Shown: positions 51,168 through 59,723 of the stretch, piece after piece
Position numbering within the stretch: position 1 is the stretch's first letter
How the letters are laid out: each line of letters opens with the position of its first letter
Origin: an uncultured Veillonellaceae bacterium
Lineage (GTDB): Bacteria > Bacillota > Negativicutes > Selenomonadales > Selenomonadaceae
NCBI GenBank assembly: GCA_900314825.1
Contig: OMWS01000011.1
Location: 18,434-82,433, forward strand
Direction of reading: 5' to 3'
DNA length: 64,000 bases
Notes under the pieces: generated by a model
Database searches by the model: none
Told to the model about the DNA's origin: nothing
Seen by the model: only the letters and a program-made list of their open reading frames with translations
Program-made: the position numbers and the translations under genes

Positions 51168-52116
51168 TTACCCGCAGTCAATGGATGACTGTTATCGCTG
51201 GCAGAAAGCGCAGATCGAGCAGGCGTATCCTGACGCCACCGTGCGCGTCGTGCCGTATGCCTCGCCGCAACAGTTCCGGGAGAAGCTCGCGGAGGCGGAC
51301 GCGCTCGTGACGGCTTTTTTGCCGCTGACGCGCGAGGTGCTCGCAGGCGCGCGGAAGCTCCGCGTCATCTCGCTGCATGCGACCGGCTACGGAACGGTGA
51401 ACCTCGCGGCGGCAAAAGAATTCGGCATCGCCGTGACGCACGTCGTCGATTACTGCACGACGGAGGTCGCCGAGCACACGATGGCACTCCTATTGGCATT
51501 GGCGCGTCATCTGAAAGCGTATGACCGTCATGTGCAAGAAGGCCATGCGTGGCGCTTTGAGACGGAGACAGGGCTGCATCGCCTCGCGGGGCGGCATCTC
51601 ATGTTGTTCGGCTGGGGGCGCATCAGCCGCCGCGTGGCACAGTTCGCACGCGCGTTCGGCCTCGACATCGGCGTTGTCTCGCATCATCTGACGGAAGACG
51701 AAGCAAAAGACGCAGGCGTTCGGCGTGTGACAAAAGAGGAAGCATTCGCCACGGGCGACATTCTTTCGAACCATATGCCCGAAGCGCAAGCGAATTATCA
51801 TACGTTCGACCACGCGGCGTTCGCGATGATGGAGCAAGCGCCGATCTTTATCAATGTCGGCCGCGGCAGCGCGGTCGATGAGGCGGCGCTTGCCTGGGCG
51901 CTTGAAAGCGGAAAAGTTTCAGCCGCCGGTCTCGACGTGTTGCAGACGGAGACCCCCGACCTCGCGAAAAGCCCGTTCCTCGGCCGCCCAAATGTCATCT
52001 TGACACCGCATGCCGCGTTTTACTCTGAAGAATCGCATCGGGGATTGGCAGAGCGTTCCGTGCAGAATATCTTGGACTTTTTCGCGGGCAAGCCGATCGA
52101 GAATCTTGCGAAATGA
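51148..52116 (+). CDS. D-isomer-specific 2-hydroxyacid dehydrogenase
   Basis: A 322-residue NAD(P)-dependent dehydrogenase that interconverts 2-oxo and D-2-hydroxy acids. The dinucleotide site is HLMLFGWGRISRRVAQFARAFG, where GxGxxG appears as GWGRIS. Catalytic segments are INVGRGSAVDEAAL (Arg), AAGLDVLQTETPD (Glu) and LTPHAAFYS (His). ISLHATGYGTVNLAAAKEFGI is the substrate-loop region. It overlaps the upstream aminotransferase by 20 bp, so a 2-oxo acid from that enzyme may be its substrate. The natural substrate is not evident. Confidence 0.88.
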   Translation: MNVLFCDYPQSMDDCYRWQKAQIEQAYPDATVRVVPYASPQQFREKLAEADALVTAFLPLTREVLAGARKLRVISLHATGYGTVNLAAAKEFGIAVTHVVDYCTTEVAEHTMALLLALARHLKAYDRHVQEGHAWRFETETGLHRLAGRHLMLFGWGRISRRVAQFARAFGLDIGVVSHHLTEDEAKDAGVRRVTKEEAFATGDILSNHMPEAQANYHTFDHAAFAMMEQAPIFINVGRGSAVDEAALAWALESGKVSAAGLDVLQTETPDLAKSPFLGRPNVILTPHAAFYSEESHRGLAERSVQNILDFFAGKPIENLAK

Positions 52117-52129
52117 GGTGGATGGTAGG

Positions 52130-53839
52130 ATGGATATTTCCACGGAAATCGAAGCGCTGACGAAATCCCTCGTTCGCATCAAAAGCGTGAATGGCACGAA
52201 AGGCGAGCGGAAGATCGCGGAATATATTCTTCGCTGGTTGCAAAAACTTCCATATTTCAAGGCGCATCCCGAACAGGCGTTTGGCCAGATCATCGGCGGC
52301 GACGCGCTCGGGCGGGCAAACGTCTTTGCCTACGTGCGCGGCACGAAAGCGGGCGGCGATGCAAGCCGCACGATTCTCTGGCACGGTCATATCGACACGG
52401 TCGGCACGGAAGATTTCGGCGCGCTCGAGCCCTTTGCCACGGAGCCGGACGCATTGCTCGAAAAACTCCTCGCGGGCGATTTGCCCGAGGCCGTGCGCAC
52501 GGATCTTGCGACGGGCGATTGGATGGTCGGACGCGGCGCGTGCGATATGAAGAGCGGCGATGCCGTGTTCCTGGTCTTATTGAAGTATCTCAGCGAACAT
52601 ACGGACACGTTCTCCGGCACGATCGTGCTCTCGCTGAACTGCGTCGAGGAAAACGAGCACACGGGCATCCTGCGCGGGCTCGATGTCTTGGACGCGCTGC
52701 GCGAAAAACTGGGGCTGCAGTATCTCTTTGCCATCAACAACGACTACACGTGCCCGCTCTACGACGGCGATCCGCATCGCTACATCTATGCGGGAGCGGT
52801 CGGCAAACTCTTGCCATGCGTCTATATTCACGGCTGCGAGACGCATGTCGGCCAATGTTTCGAAGGCTTCGACGCAAGCGTCGCGGCCGCCGAGGTCGTG
52901 CAGGCTGTGAACTACAACACGAAGCTCTGCGACGGCTATCGCGGCGAATATACATTGCCGCCGTCCGTGCTGAAACTCCAAGACCTCAAGCCGTCGTACA
53001 ACGTCCAGACGGCGCAGGAGGCGTGGACGTACTTCAATGATTTCGTTCACGCGAAAAGCGCGGCGGATGTGCTGAAAGAATTCCTTGAGATCACAAGGAA
53101 CGCCATGCAGCACGTGGCTAAGCGCATCGACAACGAAGCGACACAATACGCAAGGCTCGCACAGCAGCCCGTCCTGCCGCCGACATTCGAACCGATGGTC
53201 ATGAGTTACGAAGAATTGGTTGCAGCCGTGAAAAAGAAGCGGGCGGCGGGGCGTTCGGATGTTCTGCCATCCATCGAACAAGAATGCGAAGAAACAGACG
53301 CTCCGGCAACACTCGAAGAAGAACTGGAACGGATGACCATTGAGCTTCGCGTCGATGGTCAAAACGACCTCCGTGAAATCTCGCTCACGCTCGTGCGCAA
53401 GCTCGCGCAAGAACTCGCGTCGACACGTCCGCTCGCCATCGTGTTCTTCGCCGCGCCATATTGTCCGGCGAACACGCTGCGGCAGGAGGACGCGGAGGAA
53501 GCAGCGCTTTACAAAAAGATCGAAGCGATTGCAAAAGACATTGGCAAGACAACGGGAGATACTTTTGAGATGCTGCAATTCTTCCCGAGCCTCTCGGATT
53601 CGAGCTATCTCAAGATCGACGACACGCCCGCGTCCGTCGCCGCGCTCTATACGAATCTCCCGGGCGGCAAGAAGGTTTCCCCCGTCCCGACAGAGCGCAT
53701 CCGCAAGCTGAACATCCCCGCCATCGACTACGGCGTCTATGGAAAAGACGCGCACAAATGGACGGAACGGGTGTACAAGCCGTATTCGTTCGGCGTGCTG
53801 CCGAGACTTATTTTGAAGACTATAGAAGAATTTCTTTGA
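52130..53839 (+). CDS. M20-family peptidase, RocB-like
   Basis: A 569-residue zinc hydrolase of the M20 family, long like RocB (about 560 residues). Zinc-binding parts are ILWHGHIDTVGTEDF and VGRGACDMKSGDAVFLVLLKYL, followed by LSLNCVEENEHTGIL. GCETHVGQCFEGFDASVAAAEVVQAVNYN is the dimerisation/catalytic lid. In Bacillus, rocB lies in the arginine utilisation operon without a defined reaction. The ATG at 52130 follows GAGGTGG at a longer spacing, with GTAGG nearer. It is 13 bp after the dehydrogenase gene and before a DDAH-type hydrolase, which fits processing of arginine-related compounds. Confidence 0.83.
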   Translation: MDISTEIEALTKSLVRIKSVNGTKGERKIAEYILRWLQKLPYFKAHPEQAFGQIIGGDALGRANVFAYVRGTKAGGDASRTILWHGHIDTVGTEDFGALEPFATEPDALLEKLLAGDLPEAVRTDLATGDWMVGRGACDMKSGDAVFLVLLKYLSEHTDTFSGTIVLSLNCVEENEHTGILRGLDVLDALREKLGLQYLFAINNDYTCPLYDGDPHRYIYAGAVGKLLPCVYIHGCETHVGQCFEGFDASVAAAEVVQAVNYNTKLCDGYRGEYTLPPSVLKLQDLKPSYNVQTAQEAWTYFNDFVHAKSAADVLKEFLEITRNAMQHVAKRIDNEATQYARLAQQPVLPPTFEPMVMSYEELVAAVKKKRAAGRSDVLPSIEQECEETDAPATLEEELERMTIELRVDGQNDLREISLTLVRKLAQELASTRPLAIVFFAAPYCPANTLRQEDAEEAALYKKIEAIAKDIGKTTGDTFEMLQFFPSLSDSSYLKIDDTPASVAALYTNLPGGKKVSPVPTERIRKLNIPAIDYGVYGKDAHKWTERVYKPYSFGVLPRLILKTIEEFL

Positions 53840-53869
53840 TTCAATCTATTGCCGAACGTAACAATTTCA

Positions 53870-54103
53870 GCAGCCTCTCCCTCAGGGAGAGGACAGGCGC
53901 GGAGCGAAGCGCAGCGCCAGGAGAGGGTCGCTTGCACGGCTCATGAGTCAGTAGACCGTTTGACGTCGCCGGTGCGCGCACGTACTCAAACCATCGATTT
54001 CGTGCGCGCACCCGCGAGGAGTAATGCCGTACGAATTCATTGAACGTACAGGGGACCCTTTCCACCGCTTCGCGGTCCCCCTTCCCCTGAGGGGAAGGCT
54101 GCT
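53870..54103. repeat. Composite palindromic repeat, family C copy 2
   Basis: Nearly the same order as 35138-35366: GCAGCCTCTCCCTCAGGGAGAGG, GGCGCGGAGCGAAGCGCAGC, core GACGTCGCCGGTGCGCGCA facing GCGCGCACCCGCGAGG, and a family B right arm. The middle 40 bp differs between the two copies. Confidence 0.85.
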
Positions 54104-54152
54104 AAAGAAGGAACGGTTTGCAATAGAAGATAGAACATAGAAAGAAGCGATC

Positions 54153-54989
54153 ATGATGTTCGTAAAAAATGGAACTGGCATATTAAAAAAAGTTCTCCTC
54201 TCAAAGCCGAAATACCTCAAAGCCGCCCCGATCAACGAGATCGCCCGCAAGTGGTCTCCTGATTTGGATATCGACAAGATGCTTGCGGAACATGAACTGG
54301 TCGTCAAGGCGTATCACGATGCCGGCGTCGCGACGGAATTTCTTGCGCCGGACGCGAAGCGTCCGAATTCCGTGTTTGCCCGTGACTTCGGCGGCTGCGT
54401 GCGCGAGGGCTATATCCTCGGCCGCTTCCGCGAGCCGTTGCGCTATGAGGAGCATACGGATTACGCGGCGAAAATGCAGGAGCTCGGCGTGCCCGTGATT
54501 GTCGAAGTCAAAGAAGGGCTGTTCGAGGGCGGCGACTTCATGTTTTTGGGTGAGCACACGATCGCACTCGGCATGTTCGTCCGCACGAATGCGCGCGGTT
54601 TCGAGGAAATCCGTGATGGTCTTGCGCCGTACGGGTACGAAGTGCTGCCCGTGCCGGGGCCGGAGGCGTATCTGCATCTTGATATGTGCTTCAACCTCGT
54701 CGATGATCACCTCGCCGTCGGTTACGTTGACGGCTTGCCTGAAACCTTCCGCGAACGCCTCAAGAAGATGGACATCGAGGTGATCCCTGTGCCGGAGGAA
54801 GCGATCTTCGCGCATGGATGCAACTTGCAAGCCATCGGAGATCATCGCGTGCTGTCATTGGCGCGGAACACTCGTGTGAACGAAGAACTCACAAAGCACG
54901 GCATGACGGTCATCGAGCTCCCCGTCACGGAAATCCTCAAAGCGGGCGGCGGCCCGCACTGCATGACGTTCCCGCTCGAGCGGATTTGA
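54153..54989 (+). CDS. DDAH/arginine deiminase-superfamily amidinohydrolase
   Basis: A 278-residue enzyme of the guanidine-modifying superfamily. PNSVFARDFGGCVREGYILGRF is the N-terminal substrate loop, VKEGLFEGGDFMFLGE holds conserved acidic residues, AYLHLDMCFNLVDDHLAVGYVDG holds the catalytic histidine, and the nucleophile is the cysteine in GGGPHCMTFPLERI. Members hydrolyse methylated arginines or arginine to citrulline. The length is near DDAH (about 255-285) and shorter than arginine deiminase (about 400). The substrate is unknown; the RocB-like neighbour and amino-acid ABC genes suggest an arginine-type compound. It has a weak upstream ribosome site (GAAAGAAGCG). Confidence 0.85.
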   Translation: MMFVKNGTGILKKVLLSKPKYLKAAPINEIARKWSPDLDIDKMLAEHELVVKAYHDAGVATEFLAPDAKRPNSVFARDFGGCVREGYILGRFREPLRYEEHTDYAAKMQELGVPVIVEVKEGLFEGGDFMFLGEHTIALGMFVRTNARGFEEIRDGLAPYGYEVLPVPGPEAYLHLDMCFNLVDDHLAVGYVDGLPETFRERLKKMDIEVIPVPEEAIFAHGCNLQAIGDHRVLSLARNTRVNEELTKHGMTVIELPVTEILKAGGGPHCMTFPLERI

Positions 54990-55002
54990 GCGGTGATTGT
55001 TA

Positions 55003-55175
55003 CGGCGTTACCCTCCGCCGAAAGCGGCATAAGCGACCGCATCGGCGCTAAAGCGTCGTGCGTCTGCTTATCCGCCTCGCATTCGCTCGGCACCTTCCCA
55101 AAAGGGGGAGGCGTAGATAGCGGCTCCCCCTCTGGGGGAGCTGGCGCGCGTAGCGCGACTGAGAGGGTAGCGTCG
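55003..55175. repeat. Tandem family A half-repeats with module D
   Basis: GCGTTACCCTCCGC, module D (about 55031-55072), CGCATTCGCTCGG and a degenerate right arm ending GGGGGAGGCG are followed directly by a second half in the opposite sense: CTCCCCCTCTGGGGGAG, GCGCGCGTAGCGCG and GAGAGGGTAGC. It fills the 290-bp gap before the permease gene. Confidence 0.8.
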
Positions 55176-55280
55176 TATGAGATTCACGAATGCAACGTTT
55201 TATCGTTGACATCATGGTAGTACTGTAATAGAATAAAAAACTGTGAATCCTGCATAAATATAAGAAAATAGGTGGGCTCT

Positions 55281-55946
55281 ATGAATTTCAACTTCGACCT
55301 CATCGTGACGTCGTTCCCGCTGCTGCTTCTTGGCGCGGGCATCACGATCAAGATCACGGCCATGTCGGTCGCGCTCGGCATCGTCATCGGCCTGTTCGTC
55401 GGCATCGCGCGCATCTGCCGCGTGAAGCCTCTGCGGTGGATCGCGGCCGTCTACGTCGATTTCTTCCGCGGCACGCCGCTTTTGGTGCAGATCTTCCTCT
55501 TTTACTTTGCCGTGCCAGTCATCACGGGGCAGCGCATCGATCCGTATGTCGCCGCCGTCGGCTCGTGCGGCATCAACTCCGGCGCGTACATCGCCGAGAT
55601 TGTCCGCGCCGGCATCCAGTCCATTGATGACGGCCAGATGGAGGCCGGGCGGTCGCTGGGCATGACGTGGACGCAGACGATGCGCTACATCATCGTGCCG
55701 CAAGCCATGAAGCGCGTCATCCCGCCGCTCGGCAACGAATTCATCGCACTCCTCAAAGACTCGTCCCTCGTCTCCGTCATCGGATTCGAAGAGCTCACGC
55801 GCCGCGGCCAGCTCATCATCGCGAAGACATACGCGTCGCTCGAGATTTGGCTTTGCGTCGCCATCATTTATCTCGTCATGACGCTGACGATCTCGCGTCT
55901 CGTGGCATTCTTGGAAAAGAGGTACAACCCTGATGATCGACATTGA
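55281..55946 (+). CDS. Polar amino-acid ABC transporter permease
   Basis: A 221-residue HisMQ-family permease with about five helices. The family signature is the segment [19 protein letters not shown], and the EAA loop is [32 protein letters not shown]. The ATG at 55281 follows AGGTGGG. It overlaps the ATPase gene by 14 bp. As one permease gene only, it probably forms a homodimer, as GlnP-type systems do. The binding protein at 46051-46854 is a candidate partner. Confidence 0.9.
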   Translation: MNFNFDLIVTSFPLLLLGAGITIKITAMSVALGIVIGLFVGIARICRVKPLRWIAAVYVDFFRGTPLLVQIFLFYFAVPVITGQRIDPYVAAVGSCGINSGAYIAEIVRAGIQSIDDGQMEAGRSLGMTWTQTMRYIIVPQAMKRVIPPLGNEFIALLKDSSLVSVIGFEELTRRGQLIIAKTYASLEIWLCVAIIYLVMTLTISRLVAFLEKRYNPDDRH

Positions 55947-56652
55947 GAACCTGCACAAATCGTTCGGCGACGCGCACATCCTGAAGGGCATCGACCTCCA
56001 CATCCAGGAAAAGGAAGTCGTCGTCATCATCGGGCCATCGGGCTCGGGCAAGAGCACGCTGCTCCGCTGCATCAACTTCCTCGAAGTGCCGACGGAAGGC
56101 ACGGTTGCCGTCGACGGCATCGTGCTGAATGGCGAGACGAACATCAATGACGTGCGCAAGGAAGTCGGCATGGTCTTCCAGCGCTTCAATCTGTTCCCGC
56201 ACATGACGGTGCTCGAAAACATCATGCTCGCGCCGATGAAAGTGCGCAAGATCGCGCGTGAGGAAGCGGCGGAGACGGCGCACCAGCTGCTCGCGCGCGT
56301 CGGCCTCGCCGACAAGGCGACGAGCTACCCGGCACAGCTCTCGGGCGGTCAGCAGCAGCGCGTTGCCATCGCGCGTGCGCTTGCGATGAAGCCGAAGGTC
56401 ATGCTGTTCGACGAGCCGACGAGCGCGCTCGACCCCGAGATGGTCGGCGAAGTGCTCGACGTCATGAAGAGCCTCGCGGAAGAAGGCATGACGATGGTCA
56501 TCGTCACGCACGAGATGGGCTTCGCGCGCGAAGTCGGCGACCGCGTGCTGTTCGTCGATGGCGGCAAGATCCTCGAGCAGGGAAGCCCTGACGAAGTCTT
56601 CAATCATCCGAAGGAAAAACGCACGCAGGACTTCCTTTCGAAAGTCCTCTGA
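55933..56652 (+). CDS. Polar amino-acid ABC transporter ATP-binding protein (GlnQ-like)
   Basis: A 239-residue ATPase. Walker [11 protein letters not shown]-loop [16 protein letters not shown], signature [17 protein letters not shown], Walker [17 protein letters not shown] and switch [15 protein letters not shown] are intact, and the whole is typical of GlnQ/HisP. It overlaps the permease gene by 14 bp and is translationally coupled to it. Confidence 0.93.
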   Translation: MIDIENLHKSFGDAHILKGIDLHIQEKEVVVIIGPSGSGKSTLLRCINFLEVPTEGTVAVDGIVLNGETNINDVRKEVGMVFQRFNLFPHMTVLENIMLAPMKVRKIAREEAAETAHQLLARVGLADKATSYPAQLSGGQQQRVAIARALAMKPKVMLFDEPTSALDPEMVGEVLDVMKSLAEEGMTMVIVTHEMGFAREVGDRVLFVDGGKILEQGSPDEVFNHPKEKRTQDFLSKVL

Positions 56653-56712
56653 GCTTCTTCAAGTGTGGATGGACATTTGTAAGTTGCGTGAAAACGAAAT
56701 AAAAACCTTTCA

Positions 56713-56741
56713 TTGACATGGCCGCGCCGAAACCTTATAAT
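56713..56741 (+). promoter_or_regulatory. Cold-shock gene promoter
   Basis: A near-perfect sigma-70 promoter: TTGACA, 17 bp, TATAAT. The start is expected near 56748, giving an 86-base untranslated leader. Confidence 0.85.
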
Positions 56742-56833
56742 AAGCATTGTAGCAAAGACGCACAGACGGATGTACGGAAGTAACGACGGAAGGGCGATGA
56801 AAGCTACACAGCGCTTCTTTAGGAGGAATCATC

Positions 56834-57034
56834 ATGGTCGGCAAAGTAAAATGGTTCAGTGCAGAAAAAGGTTACGGCTTCATCGCTCGCGAAGATGGTG
56901 ACGATGTGTTTGTCCATTTCTCCGCAATCCAGGATGAAGGCTTCAAGACGCTCAACGAAGGTCAGGACGTCGAGTTCGACATCGTCGAAGGCGCGCGCGG
57001 CCCGCAGGCGGCGAATGTCGTCAAGACGGCTTGA
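56834..57034 (+). CDS. csp: Cold-shock protein (CspA family)
   Basis: A 66-residue OB-fold RNA chaperone. RNP1 is KGYGFIAR and RNP2 is DVFVHFSAI. The sequence [17 protein letters not shown] is the family start. It melts RNA structure in the cytosol, at low temperature or during growth. The ATG at 56834 follows AGGAGG. The strong promoter and long leader fit leader-based thermal control, though no cold-box was identified with confidence. Confidence 0.96.
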   Translation: MVGKVKWFSAEKGYGFIAREDGDDVFVHFSAIQDEGFKTLNEGQDVEFDIVEGARGPQAANVVKTA

Positions 57035-57070
57035 GCAGTACCTGGAACGCACGGAATTTAAGCAAGACGG

Positions 57071-57101
57071 AAAGCCTCTCGCGCCAGCGGGAGGTTTTTT
57101 T
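57071..57101 (+). terminator. Terminator after csp
   Basis: CCTCTCGC and GCGGGAGG form the stem, followed by TTTTTTT. Confidence 0.85.
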
Positions 57102-57245
57102 GTGCCCGTTTTTTTTGAGCGCACGGAAGAACGCCGCTGAATTCAGAAAATTTTTTGCAGCAAAGTATTTTTCAAGAAGGAATTTCCCCTGCGCTATCGA
57201 ATAATACAAACATAAGCACAGATCACAAGAAAGGGGATGTGTCTT

Positions 57246-57800
57246 ATGGCAACATTCACGATCAGAGGCAAAAATATCGAGATCACTCCTTCGCTCCGAG
57301 AGTACGTGGAGAAGCGCGTCGGCAAAGTCACGAAGTACTTCGAGAAGGTCGGCGAGATCACGGTGCTGCTCACCGTCTCGAAAGGGCGCCACATCGTCGA
57401 GGTGACGGTCCCCGTGCAGGGCGGCGTCGTGCTGCGCGGCGAGGAAGCGACGATGGATATGTACACGTCGATCGACCTCGTCGTCGAGAAGCTCGAGCGC
57501 CAGATCCACAAGCAGAAGACGAAGCTCGAGCGCCGCTTCCGCAACGGCGGCTTCAAGACGGAAGTCTTCGAAGAGCAGGAAAACGAGCGTCCGGTCGACA
57601 AGCGCGACGAGAATCCTGAGTACCCCGTCGTCAAGACGAAACGCTTCGTCGTGAAGCCGATGGACGTGCAGGAAGCCATCATGCAGATGAACCTCCTCGA
57701 CCACAACTTCTTCGTGTTCCGCGACAGCGAGACGGAGGAAGTGAACGTCGTCTACCGCCGCACGGACGGCAACTACGGCCTCATCGAGTCCGGCAACTGA
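57246..57800 (+). CDS. hpf: Long-form ribosome hibernation promoting factor
   Basis: A 184-residue Hpf. The N-terminal YfiA/HPF domain (about 1-100; FTIRGKNIEITPSLREYVEKRVGKVTKYFEK) binds the 30S decoding region. A linker (about 105-125) leads to a C-terminal dimerisation domain (about 128-184; VVKTKRFVVKPMDVQEAIMQMNLLDHNFFVFRDSETEEVNVVYRRTDGNYGLI), which pairs ribosomes into 100S dimers. The ATG at 57246 follows AAAGGGGA. It is monocistronic, between two terminators. Confidence 0.95.
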   Translation: MATFTIRGKNIEITPSLREYVEKRVGKVTKYFEKVGEITVLLTVSKGRHIVEVTVPVQGGVVLRGEEATMDMYTSIDLVVEKLERQIHKQKTKLERRFRNGGFKTEVFEEQENERPVDKRDENPEYPVVKTKRFVVKPMDVQEAIMQMNLLDHNFFVFRDSETEEVNVVYRRTDGNYGLIESGN

Positions 57801-57823
57801 TCCGCAAGTTTTGCATCGCACGA

Positions 57824-57853
57824 GAGCCCGCGCACGTTTGCGCGGGCTCTTTT
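57824..57853 (+). terminator. Terminator after hpf
   Basis: GAGCCCGCGC and GCGCGGGCTC form a perfect stem, followed by TTTT. Confidence 0.88.
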
Positions 57854-57934
57854 CTGTTGCATACCTTGACCATCGGGTAACGCTCCGCTACAATGGGGGA
57901 CAGATTGATTTTTTGTTCGTTGAAAGGAAAATTC

Positions 57935-58699
57935 ATGGAACTGCTTTCCCCGGACATCCTCGCGTTCCTCGTCTTCTTCGGCTTTTGCGCGGCGTTCATC
58001 GACGCTGTCGTGGGCGGCGGCGGGCTCATCTCGATCCCCGCGCTCTTCTGGGTTGGCCTGCCGCCGCATTTCGCGCTTGGCACGAACAAGGCGGCGTCGA
58101 CGATGGGGGCGATCACGAGCTTCGTGACATTCGTGCGCTCGGGGCGTGTGAATGGCTGGCTGATCCGGCGGCTGTTTCCGTTATCTCTCATCGGCTCGGC
58201 GGTCGGCGTGTTCACCGTGCGACAGGTGTCGCCGGAGATCTTGCGGCCGCTCGTGCTCGCCATGCTCGTCCTCGTGCTCATTTACAGCATTTTGAAAAAG
58301 GATTGGGGCCGCGAGAACCATTTCACTGGGATGACAACGCGCATGCTCGTGCTGTCCGGCGTCGTCGCGTTCGGCTTCGGCTTTTACGATGGCTTCTTCG
58401 GCCCCGGCACGGGCTCGTTCCTCTTGTTCGCGTTCCTCCTGCTCGGCTTTGATTTCCTCGGAGCAGCAGGGAATGCGCGTGCGCTGAATTTCGCAAGCAA
58501 TATCGCGGCGCTGATCTTTTTCAGCTGGTTCGGCCTTGTGAATTGGTCGTATGCGATCCCCATGGGGCTCTCGATGATCGTCGGCGCCTGGTGCGGCGCG
58601 CGCATGGCGCTGCGGAAGGGGACGGGGTATGTGCGGCCGCTCTTCATCATCATGACGACGGTGCTGATCGGGAAGCAGATTGTGGATCTGTTGAAATGA
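57935..58699 (+). CDS. TSUP-family (TauE/SafE) membrane transporter
   Basis: A 254-residue membrane protein with about eight helices and the duplicated TauE/SafE pattern: FIDAVVGGGGLISIPALFWVGLPPHFALGTNKAAS near the N-terminus and GFYDGFFGPGTGSFLLFAFLLLGFDFLGAAGNARALNFASNIAAL in the middle. The family exports or imports sulfur anions or carboxylates such as sulfite or sulfoacetate. The ATG at 57935 follows AAAGGAAA. It stands apart from the sulfur array, so a link to it is only possible. Confidence 0.87.
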   Translation: MELLSPDILAFLVFFGFCAAFIDAVVGGGGLISIPALFWVGLPPHFALGTNKAASTMGAITSFVTFVRSGRVNGWLIRRLFPLSLIGSAVGVFTVRQVSPEILRPLVLAMLVLVLIYSILKKDWGRENHFTGMTTRMLVLSGVVAFGFGFYDGFFGPGTGSFLLFAFLLLGFDFLGAAGNARALNFASNIAALIFFSWFGLVNWSYAIPMGLSMIVGAWCGARMALRKGTGYVRPLFIIMTTVLIGKQIVDLLK

Positions 58700-58703
58700 C
58701 ATC

Positions 58704-58747
58704 AAAAAATGCTCGTCGAAAGCGTGTGGCTTTCGACGAGCATTTTT
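58704..58747. terminator. Bidirectional terminator overlapping the NlpC/P60 stop codon
   Basis: AAAATGCTCGTCGAAAGC pairs with GCTTTCGACGAGCATTTT. It ends the TSUP gene and reaches the stop codon of the convergent hydrolase gene. Confidence 0.88.
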
Positions 58748-59504
58748 ACATGACAATATGTTTTCCGCCGATGTAGCGTGGCTGCCAGTACGAGTTCGAA
58801 AGCGCGTCGATGCGGACGCCTTTGCTCGAGCTCGCGTGGATGAAGTTGCCGCCGCCGAGGTAGATGCCGCAGTGCGACGGGCCGGGCTCGTATGTCGTGA
58901 AGAAGACGAGGTCGCCGGGCTCTAATTGGCTCGTGCTTTTTGTGCGCGTGCCGAGCTTGTACTGATCGTCGGCGAGGCGGGGGATGGAGATGCCGTTTTT
59001 CGCGAAGACGTATTGGAGATAGCCGGAGCAGTCAAAGCCCTTCGGCGTCGTGCCGCCGAACGTGTATGGTGTGCCGATGTAGTTCCTCGCGGTCTGGACA
59101 ATCGCGTTGACTTTTGTGCGCGGCAGGATCGGCACGTTGTTCGGCGCGAGCGGTGCTGTGACGGTCGGCGTGTCGTCCGCTTTGGTGGGCGGCGTGGCGG
59201 TCGAGCCCCACGGGCGTTTCTTCGCCGTCTTGAGCGCGCGCCACGTCGCGGCATTGACGACACCGGTCACGCGGATCTTCTGGTCGCGCTGGAACTCGGC
59301 GACGGCCTGCTCCGTGCTTTTGCCGAACACGCCGTCGGCTTTGCCGAGCGAATAGCCAATCTCTGTGAGCTTTGTCTGCAAAAGCATCACGTTATGGCCA
59401 TGCGATCCGTTCTGGAGCGTCGGAGAGGCGAGGGCGGCCTGGGCAGAGAAAAGAAATGAGAGGGTCAGGACAATAGCAGCTTTGAAGATTCGGTGCGTGT
59501 TCAT
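58746..59504 (-). CDS. Exported NlpC/P60 peptidoglycan hydrolase with peptidoglycan-binding domain
   Basis: A 252-residue exported endopeptidase. A signal peptide (1-26, ending ALA) is followed by a PG_binding_1 domain (about 30-92; LQNGSHGHNVMLLQTKLTEIGYSLGKADGVFGKSTEQAVAEFQRDQKI), a Pro/Thr-rich linker and an NlpC/P60 domain (about 135-252). The catalytic cysteine is in GFDCSGYLQYVF and the histidine in SHCGIYLGGGNFIHASSSKG. It probably cuts D-glutamyl-diaminopimelate bonds in the periplasm. The ATG at 59504 follows GAAAGGAATC; the upstream in-frame stretch is repeat sequence. Confidence 0.9.
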   Translation of the reverse strand: MNTHRIFKAAIVLTLSFLFSAQAALASPTLQNGSHGHNVMLLQTKLTEIGYSLGKADGVFGKSTEQAVAEFQRDQKIRVTGVVNAATWRALKTAKKRPWGSTATPPTKADDTPTVTAPLAPNNVPILPRTKVNAIVQTARNYIGTPYTFGGTTPKGFDCSGYLQYVFAKNGISIPRLADDQYKLGTRTKSTSQLEPGDLVFFTTYEPGPSHCGIYLGGGNFIHASSSKGVRIDALSNSYWQPRYIGGKHIVM

Positions 59505-59607
59505 AGGCTTGATTCCTTTCGGACGTTGCACATAAGAACCTAATGTCATATGTTTCCGAAGCATATCGTAGGATGAAGTGCCCCGAAACTGCGAGAATTT
59601 TGTTTTG

Positions 59608-59674
59608 CTATCGCACCCAAGTACCCTCTCCACCGCTGACGCGGTCCCCCTCTCCCAGGGGGAGAGGCTGCTGT
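59608..59674. repeat. Family B right half-repeat
   Basis: GCTATCGCACCCAAGTACCC, then CCACCGCTGACGCGGTCCCCC and CTCTCCCAGGGGGAGAGGCTGC: the right arm of family B without a left arm. Confidence 0.8.
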
Positions 59675-59723
59675 AATCGTTACGTTTGCAAGAGATCAAA
59701 TGGTATTAGAGGTGCAACCAAAA

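Noticed and set aside
3974..59674. Repeats considered as CRISPR or rRNA-associated spacers
   Set aside because: Copies are dispersed at single sites, are internally palindromic and lack regular spacing, so they are not an array. No cas, rRNA or tRNA sequences accompany them.
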